Shown one piece after another: positions 7,128-15,974 of a stretch of DNA of 64,000 nucleotides. The notes under the pieces are model-generated. The model searched no databases and was not told where the DNA came from. It saw only the letters and a list, made by a program, of their open reading frames with translations. The position numbers and the translations under genes are program-made. The stretch is taken from the NCBI GenBank assembly GCA_021732785.1, contig JAKFUG010000022.1, positions 155,208-219,207 on the forward strand, written 5' to 3'. Source of the DNA: Planctomycetaceae bacterium (GTDB lineage Bacteria; Planctomycetota; Planctomycetia; Planctomycetales; Planctomycetaceae). Each line of letters begins with the position of its first letter. Within the stretch, counting starts at the first letter, position 1.

Positions 7128-8714
7128 TCACGCGGCGGCGGATGTTGGTATCGACTTCGCCGCCGCGATCCATTCCTGGACCTCTTTCAGATCGGGAGCT
7201 GCGCTGTCGCGCAGAATCCGTAGCCCGGATGGTGATTGGGCGAAGGCTTCGACGGCGCGGTGCAGATCACCGGCATGCGCCTCCGCCAGATCGCGACGAG
7301 TTCCGACGCTGCAGGCGACCAGTAATTGTGCATCGTGTCCGCGCAGCTTTGGCACTTCGCACACCAGCCGCGCTTGTTGTTGCCAGCCGCGAACGATGGT
7401 GGTGTCCATGTGTTTCTGGTTGAGTTTTGCGGCGATGGTCGCGGCCGGTTGATCGAGTAAATCCCCAACTGTCTTCACCCCGATACGTTCCAGTTGCGAA
7501 GCCGATTTCGGACCAATCGACGGGGCCTTTTCCACCGGTTGACTCGCATCGAGATAGAACCGCAGCCCTGCGTCTTTCGCAACCGTTTTTTCTATGACGG
7601 TCGGTGGCGTGACGGCGGCTTTGGCCGGGGCTTCGACGTTGCGAACCGGGGGGGAGGCCGTCGGTGTGAGCACCTTCACCGTGGGTTCGGCCGTGGCGAT
7701 GGGTTTGGGTTGCGCGACAGCCGCAGGCATCGGCGAGGCCGAAACGTGGGCTTGCCCCGGCGCTGGCGGAATCTCCGCATCGAGTTTCGCCAGCGGAATC
7801 TTCGAGACTTCTTCCGCATGCAGGGCACGAATGATTTTGTCATCTTCCGGCAGCGTGTTCAGCACTTTCCCGGTTTTTTGAAACTCGTTGTACATCGCCA
7901 GCACAACGGCTTTCTCTTTGGAATCCTTCATTTTCTTCGTGATGAAAAAAATCGGGACCGTCAATTGGGCCATGACGCCGAGCAGGGTCACGTTCGTGTT
8001 GGGAGGCGTGACGCCCGTTTCGGCAATCGCACGGTCGAGAATCTTCGCAAACCCCACCACCGCGCTGCCGAGCAGCGGAGCAATCCGGCGGCGCAGATCG
8101 TCGTCCAATCCCGTCGGCGGGTCCTTCGTTCCCTTTTTCAGATCGTAATGATCGATGCTCGCCTGATAATGCACATTGGAGGTCCTGGCCGCGTGACGAA
8201 CCATGTCACCCAGCCAATCGCTGCCGGTCGGCATGGGAACGTCCGGGTAACCGGAATCGTTAGCTTCCAGAAGGGCCTGCAATTCCTGATACGCGCAGGC
8301 AATGCTCCATTCCGCCGCACGATGGACGATCCCTTCCTGTTCGGTTTGGCCGGTATGAAAGGGTTGCCACGGGTCGGAGTAGTAGTGACTAAGCACGCCC
8401 GCGCTGTAGACCGCCTCGGCCCAGTTGCGAACGGCGAGGGCCGATTTCGTGTGTTCGTACCATTTTTGCGTCGCGGCGACCGCTCCGCCCCAGTAGTTGT
8501 CTTTCACATGCAGCACATGATTTTTGAAGTCTTTGAACTTGTTGTCGGGGGCTTTGGCACCATCGAGATACGTTTCGATGTGCGCGAGGAACAGGTTCAT
8601 CCACTGGTCGGCAGCAGGTGATTCCAAATGCCGGAGCGCGTCCATCGCCAGCTTGTGATGCGTGCTGGAACACTTCCAGGCGAAAATGACGTTGTAAAGC
8701 AGCGGCGTCGACAT
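7128..8714 (-). CDS. Zinc phospholipase C-like protein with C-terminal DUF4332
   Basis: This 528-residue protein starts at the ATG at 8714; a TTG at 8765 would add 17 residues. Residues 1-200 resemble the all-helical zinc-dependent phospholipase C/S1-P1 nuclease fold. Histidines and acids that could bind metals include SSTHHK, HVLHVKD, LSHYYSDPWQPFH and VHRAAEW. A low-complexity Pro/Ala/Val linker (about residues 310-395) precedes a helix-hairpin-helix type DUF4332 domain containing SIGPKSASQLERIG and LRGHDAQLLVACSVG. No signal peptide is evident. The family assignments are by motif, and the substrate (lipid, nucleic acid or neither) is unknown. It is the last gene before a convergent junction with the protease at 5608. 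Confidence 0.65.
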   Translation of the reverse strand: MSTPLLYNVIFAWKCSSTHHKLAMDALRHLESPAADQWMNLFLAHIETYLDGAKAPDNKFKDFKNHVLHVKDNYWGGAVAATQKWYEHTKSALAVRNWAEAVYSAGVLSHYYSDPWQPFHTGQTEQEGIVHRAAEWSIACAYQELQALLEANDSGYPDVPMPTGSDWLGDMVRHAARTSNVHYQASIDHYDLKKGTKDPPTGLDDDLRRRIAPLLGSAVVGFAKILDRAIAETGVTPPNTNVTLLGVMAQLTVPIFFITKKMKDSKEKAVVLAMYNEFQKTGKVLNTLPEDDKIIRALHAEEVSKIPLAKLDAEIPPAPGQAHVSASPMPAAVAQPKPIATAEPTVKVLTPTASPPVRNVEAPAKAAVTPPTVIEKTVAKDAGLRFYLDASQPVEKAPSIGPKSASQLERIGVKTVGDLLDQPAATIAAKLNQKHMDTTIVRGWQQQARLVCEVPKLRGHDAQLLVACSVGTRRDLAEAHAGDLHRAVEAFAQSPSGLRILRDSAAPDLKEVQEWIAAAKSIPTSAAA

Positions 8715-8804
8715 GCGGGCGCACTCCGGGCGCAGAAAGGATTCCGTGAGCGCGTGTTCTCGCAAAAGTCCCGCATTTCGGCAAGATCGGTTACGGACGC
8801 GAAG

Positions 8805-10619
8805 TCACCGCGCATCCAGCGTGTTCGTGTTGATCCACGCGAGCCAGGCTTGCAGAAACGCATGGAGGTCCGCGTCGGCGGCAGCGCGGACCGAAGTCAA
8901 TTGCGTGCGGTCGACAGGGGCCGTTCGGCCGTAGGCGTAAAACTTGATCTTGGGTTCGGTCCCGGATGGCCGCACGGCAATTTTGATGCTCGCATCGGCA
9001 CGGGTCGTTTCAAAGATCAGCAGATTCCCCGTCGGTTCGGACAGGGGCGCGACGTGCTGGTTTTCCGGCAGCGAGCGAATCTCGTGGCGGGCAAAATCAC
9101 GCACCTCGCAAAATCGAAATCCAGCTAATTCCTCCGGGGGCGATGTACGCAAGACAGCCATGAGGGCGGCGATCGCGGCCTGACCGTCGGCACCTTCGCG
9201 CGTCAACGATGCTTGGGATTCGACGTGGTAGCCATGCGCGGCGTAGAGACCGTCCAGCCGGTCCAGCAGTGTCCGTCCGCGAACCTTGTCTTCCGCCGCC
9301 GCTTCGCACAGCCACAGTGCGGCGATGGACGCGTCTTTGTCGCGGCAATGCGTGCCGCCGAGAAATCCGTGCGATTCTTCGCAGGCGTACACGAATTTCT
9401 CGGGACCTTCGGCTTCCATGCGGGCCCCGATATGTTTGAAGCCCACATAAAGGTCATCGATCACCCGCAATCCGGCCCGCCGCGCGACCGCACCCACCAG
9501 CGGCGTGGTGATCACCGTCGTTAAAATGTAATGCTGCGGTGTGAGATTTCTCTGCGCATGGCGTTGTTGCGACACATAATCGATCAGCAGCGCGGCCAAC
9601 TGGTTGCCGGTCACGTAGACGTAATCGCCTTCATGATGGCGAACCATCGCCCCGAGCCGATCCGCATCGGGATCGCTGGCGATGATCAGATCGGCGTGCA
9701 ATTCCTTCGCCCGCGGCACCATCGGCGGGAAGACCGCCGGGCGTTCGGGATTCGGTAGCTGATCGGGCACGTTCGAGAAATCACCGTCGGGTTGCCGTTG
9801 CGGTTCGTAGAGATGCAGCCCCGAAAATCCGGCGCGCTGCAACGTCACGGCGACGGATGTCTCCCCCACCCCGTGCAGCGGTGAATAGAGCACCGTCAAA
9901 TCACGCTCGGGTGACAGGCTGAGTGAGACCACGGCATCGACATAGGCGTCATCGACGGACTTGTCGACCATCTGAATGCCGCCGGATTTCACCGTCGCCG
10001 CGAAATCAACTTCGGGGAGTTCCCCCACATCGGCGACGGCATCAATGATGCCTTGATCGTGCGGCGGCAGCACCTGTCCCCCGTGCGACCAGTACGCTTT
10101 GATCCCGTTGTCACTGGGCGGGTTGTGCGACGCGGAAATCATCACTCCCGTATCGCACTGCAGATGTCGCACGGCGAACGACAACTCCGGAGTGCTGCGA
10201 TGGCCGTCGAACAGAAACGTCGTGAAACCTTCGGCAGCAAAAATTCCGGCGGCGATGTGAGCGAATTCCGTGGAGCGATGCCGCGTATCGTAGGCAATCA
10301 CCACGCGCCACGGCCCGGCGGGTTTCGTCTGTTTGACATACCGGGCCATGCCCATGGCCGATTCACCGACCGTGCGCGGATTGAGTGTCGCCGAACCGAG
10401 ATCCGCCATGAGTCCACGGCGGCCACCCGTTCCGAACGGCAATACTTCCCAGAACCAGCGCTGCAGGTCCTCCCAGCGGCCAGTATCCACCAGGGCCATT
10501 ACGACTGGGGCTTCGCGGTGGTATCCGGGTTCGGTCAACCAGCGGCAAATGTTGTCCCGCGCCGCCGGGGTGAGTTTCCCTGCCGCGACGGCATCGTCCA
10601 GTTGCTTCATCTCAGTCAT
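8805..10619 (-). CDS. Phosphoglucomutase/phosphomannomutase family protein
   Basis: This 604-residue alpha-D-phosphohexomutase moves phosphate between C1 and C6 of a hexose. All family motifs are present. The phosphoserine loop is SASHNP (Ser164), the metal loop is DPDADR (316-321), the sugar-binding segment is CEESHGFLGG, and the phosphate-binding loop is RPSGTEPKIKFYAYG. The length and an extra N-terminal helical segment fit the PgcA-type phosphoglucomutases of about 580-620 residues. The start overlaps the stop of the upstream membrane protein gene by 8 bases (ATGACTGAG), which indicates translational coupling. A second ATG at residue 4 is possible. It supplies glucose-1-phosphate or mannose-1-phosphate for glycogen or envelope sugars. 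Confidence 0.9.
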   Translation of the reverse strand: MTEMKQLDDAVAAGKLTPAARDNICRWLTEPGYHREAPVVMALVDTGRWEDLQRWFWEVLPFGTGGRRGLMADLGSATLNPRTVGESAMGMARYVKQTKPAGPWRVVIAYDTRHRSTEFAHIAAGIFAAEGFTTFLFDGHRSTPELSFAVRHLQCDTGVMISASHNPPSDNGIKAYWSHGGQVLPPHDQGIIDAVADVGELPEVDFAATVKSGGIQMVDKSVDDAYVDAVVSLSLSPERDLTVLYSPLHGVGETSVAVTLQRAGFSGLHLYEPQRQPDGDFSNVPDQLPNPERPAVFPPMVPRAKELHADLIIASDPDADRLGAMVRHHEGDYVYVTGNQLAALLIDYVSQQRHAQRNLTPQHYILTTVITTPLVGAVARRAGLRVIDDLYVGFKHIGARMEAEGPEKFVYACEESHGFLGGTHCRDKDASIAALWLCEAAAEDKVRGRTLLDRLDGLYAAHGYHVESQASLTREGADGQAAIAALMAVLRTSPPEELAGFRFCEVRDFARHEIRSLPENQHVAPLSEPTGNLLIFETTRADASIKIAVRPSGTEPKIKFYAYGRTAPVDRTQLTSVRAAADADLHAFLQAWLAWINTNTLDAR

Positions 10620-11154
10620 CTCGCAATCGCTTCCCCACGTGATCCGATAACGCTTCGCGGTTTCGCGCCCCGTGCAGAACCCACCGCGTAATCGCCAACA
10701 TCACCACCCATCCGAACAACACCCAGGACCACCTTTGCGGTCCGAAGACCACGGTAGCATTGAACATCATGAACGCGAAGAAGACGTGAAGCGACCAATA
10801 CGCCCCCCGATTTTCCGGCCACGCGGAATTTCGCCACCACAAGACGGCGTCGGCGACCCACCACACCGCCATCAGTTCGTTGAGATACAGCCCGAACCCG
10901 GAATCGAAGCCGGTGAGTAACAGCGTTTGTTTCCGCACATGCTCGAACGCCGTCGCGTGGCTCCAGCCGTGATAGAAATGAAACGCTGCCGCCACATGGG
11001 CGAGAAAAATCATGCAACCGACGGTCCAGATGATGCGATTCCAGCGTTGGGCGATACGATTCCGTGGCGCGAGAACATCGACGCTGACTCGTGCCAAATA
11101 CGCTGCTGCGGCAATGCGGGCCGTCCAGCGGACGATTGCTTCACCGGGTGTCAT
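10612..11154 (-). CDS. Small polytopic membrane protein of unknown function
   Basis: This 180-residue protein has about four hydrophobic segments (roughly residues 43-60, 83-105, 121-137 and 143-161). A His/aromatic-rich stretch, AAFHFYHGWSH, lies after the first segment. The start is supported by AAGGTG about 8 bases before the ATG. Its stop overlaps the start of the phosphohexomutase gene, so the two are probably co-translated. I do not recognise the family. The histidines could bind haem or a metal, but no known signature is visible. Confidence 0.6.
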   Translation of the reverse strand: MTPGEAIVRWTARIAAAAYLARVSVDVLAPRNRIAQRWNRIIWTVGCMIFLAHVAAAFHFYHGWSHATAFEHVRKQTLLLTGFDSGFGLYLNELMAVWWVADAVLWWRNSAWPENRGAYWSLHVFFAFMMFNATVVFGPQRWSWVLFGWVVMLAITRWVLHGARNREALSDHVGKRLRDD

Positions 11155-11186
11155 GTCAATTCACCTTGAATGCGGACAGCGCGGAA

Positions 11187-11220
11187 AGCACCCCGGCTGC
11201 TCAGAAGCAGCCGGGGTGCT
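11187..11220. repeat. Hairpin, family C, copy 1
   Basis: Perfect 14-base arms AGCACCCCGGCTGC and complement surround a 6-base loop. The hairpin sits 62 bases upstream of the start at 11282. Related hairpins with different loops are at 15760-15791 and 15827-15858. Confidence 0.85.
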
Positions 11221-11281
11221 GGAGCCGCCGCCGCCAGCGCTCACTTGCGGTTTCTGCGGGACACCCGCCATCATTCGCAGC

Positions 11282-12667
11282 ATGACGAAACCATTGCTGA
11301 TTCTGAATATCGTCGGCCTCACCCACGAAATGCTCGGGCCGAACACGCCGCACTTGAAACGCCTTGCGGATGACGGCTTCGCGCGGCCGATGGGGACGGT
11401 CCTCCCCGCGGTGACGTGTTCCGCCCAAGCGACGATTCTCACCGGGACGCTGCCGCGTGAACACGGCATTGTGGCGAACGGCTGGTATTTTCGCGATCTC
11501 GCCGAAGTCCTGTTCTGGAAACAATCCAACCGTCTGGTTCACGGCGAGCGGATTTACGACGTCGGCGAGCAGCGCGACCCGCTCTATACCACCGCGAAAA
11601 TGTTCTGGTGGTACAACATGTACTCGACCGTTGATTATTCGATGACGCCGCGGCCGAGTTATCCCGCCGATGGTCGCAAGGTGATGGATTCCTACAGTTT
11701 TCCCCCTGACTTGCGGGACGAACTACAAAGCAAGCTCGGGGTTTTCCCGCTGTTCAAATTCTGGGGACCGGGGGCGGACATCACCAGTTCGCGCTGGATC
11801 GCCGATGCCAGCATTGAAGTGATGCAACGACACAAGCCATCGCTGACCCTCGTTTACCTGCCGCATCTCGATTACAACCTGCAGCGGCTCGGGCCGGATG
11901 ATCCGCGAATTGCGGAGGACATTCGGCTCGTCGATGCGGAAGCAGGTAAGCTGATCGACGCGGCGCGGGCGCTCGACACGGACATCATCGCACTCTCGGA
12001 GTACGCCATCACGCCGGTGAATCAGGCCGTGCATATCAACCGCGTGCTGCGGCATCACGGTTATCTCACCGTGCGACGCGAACCGCTCGGCTGGGAAACG
12101 CTCGATTGCGGGGCCTCCCGCGCATTCGCCGTCGCGGATCATCAGGTGGCCCATGTTTACGTGCGGAACTACGAAGACATCAAAGCGGTGAAACTGGTTC
12201 TTGGCATGACGGACGGCATTGACGGCGTGTTCGATCGCGCGGAACAACGCCAGTTCGGGTTGGATCACGAACGCTCCGGAGACTTGATCGCCGTCGCCGC
12301 ACCGGGAGCATGGTTCACCTATTACTTCTGGGAAGACGACGCCCTCGCCCCGGATTACGCCCGCACCGTCGACATTCACCGCAAACCGGGCTACGACCCC
12401 GTCGAGTTGTTCGTCGATCCGCAACTCATGTTTCCAAAACTGCGGATTGCCCGGCGGTTGGCCCAAAAGTTTCTTGGCTTCCGTTACTACATGGACGTCA
12501 TCGGGCTGGATGCGTCGATCGTGAAAGGCTCGCACGGCCGTTTACCGACGCCGGATCAAGAGGCCCGCGAAGCACCGGTGTTCATCTCATCCAACCGCAG
12601 CATCGAGCAGGATGACATCCCCATGACCGCGGTGAAAGAACTGGCGCTGCGATTGCAGTTCGGGTAG
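11282..12667 (+). CDS. Nucleotide pyrophosphatase/phosphodiesterase family hydrolase
   Basis: This 461-residue protein belongs to the alkaline phosphatase superfamily (type I phosphodiesterase/nucleotide pyrophosphatase, NPP). The likely nucleophile is Thr45 in LPAVTCSAQATILTG, preceded by the opening strand LLILNIVGLTHEML. Later metal-site candidates are YLPHLDYNLQ, ALSEYAI, VADHQVAH and HGRLPTPD, in the order expected for two-zinc enzymes. There is no signal peptide, so it is cytoplasmic. The frame is open 90 codons upstream but the ATG at 11282 begins the family homology; no good ribosome binding site is visible. Members of this group also occur in eboF-type loci, but no ebo neighbours are present here. 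The substrate is unknown. Confidence 0.8.
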   Translation: MTKPLLILNIVGLTHEMLGPNTPHLKRLADDGFARPMGTVLPAVTCSAQATILTGTLPREHGIVANGWYFRDLAEVLFWKQSNRLVHGERIYDVGEQRDPLYTTAKMFWWYNMYSTVDYSMTPRPSYPADGRKVMDSYSFPPDLRDELQSKLGVFPLFKFWGPGADITSSRWIADASIEVMQRHKPSLTLVYLPHLDYNLQRLGPDDPRIAEDIRLVDAEAGKLIDAARALDTDIIALSEYAITPVNQAVHINRVLRHHGYLTVRREPLGWETLDCGASRAFAVADHQVAHVYVRNYEDIKAVKLVLGMTDGIDGVFDRAEQRQFGLDHERSGDLIAVAAPGAWFTYYFWEDDALAPDYARTVDIHRKPGYDPVELFVDPQLMFPKLRIARRLAQKFLGFRYYMDVIGLDASIVKGSHGRLPTPDQEAREAPVFISSNRSIEQDDIPMTAVKELALRLQFG

Positions 12668-12700
12668 GGCAGGCTCCTTCTCGGAGCGTTACACGTTTTC

Positions 12701-12766
12701 GTGAGCGGCAAGGCGCTAGCCGCCGGTTTCCTCCGAAGAACCGGCGGCTAGCGCCTTGCCGCTCAC
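12701..12766. repeat. Perfect long inverted repeat, family D
   Basis: Two 28-base arms pair without mismatch (12701-12728 with 12739-12766) around a 10-base loop; the arm begins GTGAGCGGCAAGGCGCTAGC. It lies between two plus-strand genes. A short related hairpin with the CCGCCGGTT core is at 49285-49308. Confidence 0.9.
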
Positions 12767-12860
12767 TGCGATCATGTGTCAATATGGCGAATCATTCCGC
12801 GTCCGTTTATGCTGCGTTCACATTGAATCACCCCGGAATCATCACCTCAAGGATTGTGTC

Positions 12861-14072
12861 ATGGTGCGTTGGATTTTGTTGAGCTTGTTGACCTTGAACG
12901 CCGCAACGGCGCTGACCGCGGAGACGAAGTGGAAGCGGATTCAAATTGACGGCGTCTTTCGTGCGGAAGGCGTGGCCGCGGGCGACTTCAACAAAGATGG
13001 GCAGATGGATGTCGCCGCGGGGGATTACTGGTTCGCCGCGCCGGACTGGAAGCGGCACGAAATTCGCCAGCCGCTCGATCGCATGGCGAAGCCGACCGAA
13101 GGGTATGACGGCACCACGGGCTACAGCAACACCTTCGCCAGTTGGGCCTACGATGTGAACGGCGACGGCTGGACCGACGTCATCAACATCGGGTACCCCG
13201 GGGCACCGTGTTATTGGTACGAGAACCCCAAGAACGCGGACGGTCTGTGGAAGCAGACCGAAATCTGGCACAGCGCCTGCAACGAAACACCCCTGTTCAC
13301 GGATGTGACCGGCGACGGGAAGCCGGAACTCATCATGGGTTCGCAACCCGAACGGCAACTCGGGTATCTGTCCGTCCCGCCGGTTGAAAAGTGTTATGAA
13401 AAATGGAAGTTCGTCCCCATCAACGAAGCGGGCGAACCGAACCAGAACGGCACATTCATGTACTACCACGGCCTCGGCACTGGCGATGTCAACCAGGACG
13501 GCCGCCTTGATGTCATCATCCCGCACGGTTGGTACGAAGCCCCGGAAAAACGCGACGCCGGTTTGTGGGCGTTTCATCCGTTGATGCTGAGCGAGAACAA
13601 CGACGGCAAAGTGCTGCCGGCATCAAACATCCATGTCCTCGATCTCGATCTCGATGGCGATCAGGACATTGTAATGAGTTCGGCGCACGCCTTTGGCATC
13701 TGGTGGTTCGAGAATCCGGGGCTGAATACCACCGAGCCGTTTAAGTACCATCTGATCGACAAGTCGTTTTCGCAGACCCATGCGCTGGCGCTGGTCGATC
13801 TCGCCGGGGATGGCAAGCTGAGTTTCGTCACCGGCAAACGCTACTTCGCCCACCAGGGTTCCGATCCCGGCGGACGCGATCCCGTGGTGATGTACCAGAT
13901 CGGTTTTCAACGGGGAAAAGGCCAGCCGCCCAAGTTCGATCTGCAGGAAATTATCGCGGGGAAAGACACCGGCGTTGGTACCCAGTTCGAGATGATCGAC
14001 TTCAACAAAGATGGGAAGCTCGACATCGTGCTGTCGAACAAAAAGGGTGTGAATGTGCTGATTCAAGAATAG
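12861..14072 (+). CDS. Secreted FG-GAP/VCBS repeat beta-propeller protein
   Basis: This 403-residue protein has a signal peptide (MVRWILLSLLTLNAATALTA). It carries seven calcium-loop motifs of the DxNxDG type: DFNKDGQMD, DVNGDGWTD, DVTGDGKPE, DVNQDGRLD, DLDLDGDQD, DLAGDGKLS and DFNKDGKLD. The spacing fits a seven-bladed propeller, as in integrin-like FG-GAP proteins. Planctomycetes encode many of these. They are secreted and may bind polysaccharides or proteins; no catalytic residues can be named. AAGGA 8 bases before the ATG at 12861 sets the start. It is followed by an inverted repeat and a convergent gene. Confidence 0.82.
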   Translation: MVRWILLSLLTLNAATALTAETKWKRIQIDGVFRAEGVAAGDFNKDGQMDVAAGDYWFAAPDWKRHEIRQPLDRMAKPTEGYDGTTGYSNTFASWAYDVNGDGWTDVINIGYPGAPCYWYENPKNADGLWKQTEIWHSACNETPLFTDVTGDGKPELIMGSQPERQLGYLSVPPVEKCYEKWKFVPINEAGEPNQNGTFMYYHGLGTGDVNQDGRLDVIIPHGWYEAPEKRDAGLWAFHPLMLSENNDGKVLPASNIHVLDLDLDGDQDIVMSSAHAFGIWWFENPGLNTTEPFKYHLIDKSFSQTHALALVDLAGDGKLSFVTGKRYFAHQGSDPGGRDPVVMYQIGFQRGKGQPPKFDLQEIIAGKDTGVGTQFEMIDFNKDGKLDIVLSNKKGVNVLIQE

Positions 14073-14084
14073 TTGATCATCATT

Positions 14085-14144
14085 CGCTTGCGCTTTGCAG
14101 GATGACCAGGGATTGCGATCTTTGGGATCTGCAAACCGCAAGCG
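14085..14144. repeat. Inverted repeat between convergent genes, family K
   Basis: Arms CGCTTGCGCTTTGCAG (14085) and the near-complement CTGCAAACCGCAAGCG (to 14144) enclose a short spacer. Similar single arms occur near 42449 (CGCTTGCGTTTTGCG) and 36333 (TCGCTTGCGCTTTG). It is placed as a bidirectional terminator would be. Confidence 0.65.
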
Positions 14145-14152
14145 GGGATCGA

Positions 14153-14902
14153 CTACTTCTTCAACAATTCCAGCGCCGCGCGCGCTACATTCGCCACTTC
14201 GACATCATCATCACTCAATGCCATCGTCAGCGCTTCGACGATGTTGAGCGATGTCATCCCAATGCGTCCCAGTGCCAGTGCGGCTTGCTCGCGGACGACG
14301 GGCTCTTCGTCATCGAGCGCCGTAATTAACGTGGTGACCTGCAGCGTCGCCTCCGCTCCCAGCGACGCCAGCGCCGTCGCGGCAGCTTCGCGCACCTCGC
14401 CGTGGTCATCGCCGAGCCATCTGCCGAGCAGCGGGGCGGTGACATCGACGTGCGCAGTCAACGGGGCAATCAACTTTGCCAGTCGGGCGATCGTGAGCGG
14501 TTCGAGATCGTCGCGGTGGGCTAATTCCAACAGCGTGGACGCCGCTGCGGCATGCCCCGATTGGAAATGAATCAACGTTGCCGCCGCTTCGAGTTGCACG
14601 TCGGGATCTTCGGCCGTGAGCAATTTGACGGCGTGCGCTTTCACGGTCACGGCGTGATCGCCGGTCGCATCGACATCCGGTGACTGCCACCATCTCAACG
14701 CCGCGGCTTGCAGTTCCGCCGTGGGATCGGTCAACAGTTCGACGGTCACCGGCGCGACTTTGTCCGCCGGGCCGAGTTGGGTCAGCGCAAGGAACGCCTG
14801 ATAGCGCTGTTCGATGGCCGTTGCAAACCGTAATTGCCGCAGCCAGTCGTCCCACGACCGCTCCGCATACCACTTCACCGGAATTGAACGCCCCGCCATC
14901 AT
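14153..14902 (-). CDS. HEAT-repeat protein
   Basis: This protein of about 249 residues is made of helical repeats from about residue 55 on. Typical HEAT units include GEVREAAATALASLG and PVVREQAALALGRIG, followed by DDVEVANVARAALELL. Such scaffolds bind proteins; those of the PBS-lyase-like subgroup act with phycobilins in cyanobacteria, but nothing of the kind is near here. There is no signal peptide. Two adjacent ATGs (14902 and 14899) and a GTG just before them make the exact start uncertain; a GGGGG stretch precedes them. The function is unknown beyond a scaffold role. Confidence 0.7.
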   Translation of the reverse strand: MMAGRSIPVKWYAERSWDDWLRQLRFATAIEQRYQAFLALTQLGPADKVAPVTVELLTDPTAELQAAALRWWQSPDVDATGDHAVTVKAHAVKLLTAEDPDVQLEAAATLIHFQSGHAAAASTLLELAHRDDLEPLTIARLAKLIAPLTAHVDVTAPLLGRWLGDDHGEVREAAATALASLGAEATLQVTTLITALDDEEPVVREQAALALGRIGMTSLNIVEALTMALSDDDVEVANVARAALELLKK

Positions 14903-14914
14903 CACCCCCGAAAG

Positions 14915-14936
14915 CCCAGTGATTCCGATCCCTGGG
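14915..14936. repeat. CCCAGGGAT hairpin, family J, copy 1
   Basis: A nine-base stem with one mismatch has a TCCG loop and is flanked by AAG before and TCTCTTC after on the plus strand. It lies between the SDR stop and the HEAT gene start on the minus strand. Four further copies are listed below. Confidence 0.7.
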
Positions 14937-14947
14937 TCTCTTCAATT

Positions 14948-15727
14948 TCACCAATGCATCACAAATCCGCCATCGACATTGATTGTCTGCCCCGTTACCT
15001 GTGCGGCTCGGAGTGACGACAGAAACACGATCATGTTGGCGATGTCCGCGGCCGACTGCCAGCGTCCGAGCGGAACCACGGTTCGCACTTTTTCGTCCGC
15101 CCAGTCTTCGTACGACTTCCGCAACTCGGGTGGTTGCCGATCGTGCCAACCTTGCCACACGCGGCGATTGAGGGGCGTCTGCACCATCCCCGGACAGACC
15201 GTGTTGACCCGCACGCCGAACGGGGCCAGATCCTTCGCCATGCACTGTGCGAAATTGATGTTCGCCGCTTTACTCGCACTGTACGGCGGATCGGTCGGCG
15301 ACCCGATCTGTCCTGCGACGGACGCCACAAACACGCATGTCCCCGACTTGCGCTCCCGCATCCCCGGTGCCACGACATGGGCGACGTGCGTCATCCCCAT
15401 GATGTTCACCTCCAGCACCCGCGGCCAGGCCTCCACGGGCACTTCGGTAAACGGAAACCCAAAATGCCCCGACCCGACCGCCGCCGCGTGAACCAGATGG
15501 TCGACCGGCCCGAGCGTTTTATCCGTTTCGTTTAATGCTCGCTGGACGTCTTCCCGTTTGGAGACATCGCACGGGACAAAGAAATCGCCTTGAAGATCCG
15601 TCGGCGGTTGCAAATCCCACACGGCGACACGGCAACCCTCGGCACGAAAGCCATCCGCCGCCGCGCGACCGATCCCGCTGGCTCCCCCGGTGACGACGGC
15701 GACGTGGTTTTCGAGATCAAGCTGCAT
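14948..15727 (-). CDS. Short-chain dehydrogenase/reductase (SDR)
   Basis: This 259-residue NAD(P)-dependent oxidoreductase has the classical SDR fold. The cofactor motif is TGGASGIG (residues 13-20), and Asp38 at the end of strand 2 suggests NAD preference. The structural NNAG motif is altered to HAAAVG. The catalytic set is Asn108, Ser136 (VASVAGQ), Tyr149 and Lys153 (YSASK). The C-terminal TINVDGGF is typical of FabG-like members. GAAGGA about 6 bases upstream supports the ATG at 15727, although the frame is open further. Two family C hairpins lie just upstream. The substrate is unknown. Confidence 0.88.
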   Translation of the reverse strand: MQLDLENHVAVVTGGASGIGRAAADGFRAEGCRVAVWDLQPPTDLQGDFFVPCDVSKREDVQRALNETDKTLGPVDHLVHAAAVGSGHFGFPFTEVPVEAWPRVLEVNIMGMTHVAHVVAPGMRERKSGTCVFVASVAGQIGSPTDPPYSASKAANINFAQCMAKDLAPFGVRVNTVCPGMVQTPLNRRVWQGWHDRQPPELRKSYEDWADEKVRTVVPLGRWQSAADIANMIVFLSSLRAAQVTGQTINVDGGFVMHW

Positions 15728-15759
15728 CGTGGTCCTTCGTCTGCGATTGTCAGTCGGCC

Positions 15760-15791
15760 GCACCCCGGCTGCTTCCGGGCAGCCGGGGTGC
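15760..15791. repeat. Hairpin, family C, copy 2
   Basis: Perfect 13-base arms GCACCCCGGCTGC and complement have a TTCCGG loop. It lies 32 bases upstream of the SDR start, in its leader. Confidence 0.85.
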
Positions 15792-15826
15792 TGGAGTTGG
15801 CAGCCAGCACCTGTTGCCACCATTGA

Positions 15827-15858
15827 GCGTCCCGGCTGCGAAGAAGCAGCCGGGACGC
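15827..15858. repeat. Hairpin, family C, copy 3 (variant)
   Basis: Perfect 13-base arms GCGTCCCGGCTGC and complement have a GAAGAA loop. The two base changes from copies 1 and 2 are compensated in both arms, so the stem is conserved rather than the sequence. Confidence 0.85.
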
Positions 15859-15974
15859 GATCATCATTCACCGCCGCTTGACCGATGTTCGTTGACGTCG
15901 GTATCGTTGGCGATTCACCCCAATCCGTCATCATACTCTTGACCGGCGCGTTTCGCCCCCCGGAGTCGCTCATC

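Noticed and set aside
12668..12860. The long perfect hairpin considered as the terminator of the pyrophosphatase-like gene only
   Set aside because: There is no U tract on either side and a related hairpin core exists elsewhere, so it was annotated as a dispersed repeat rather than a terminator.
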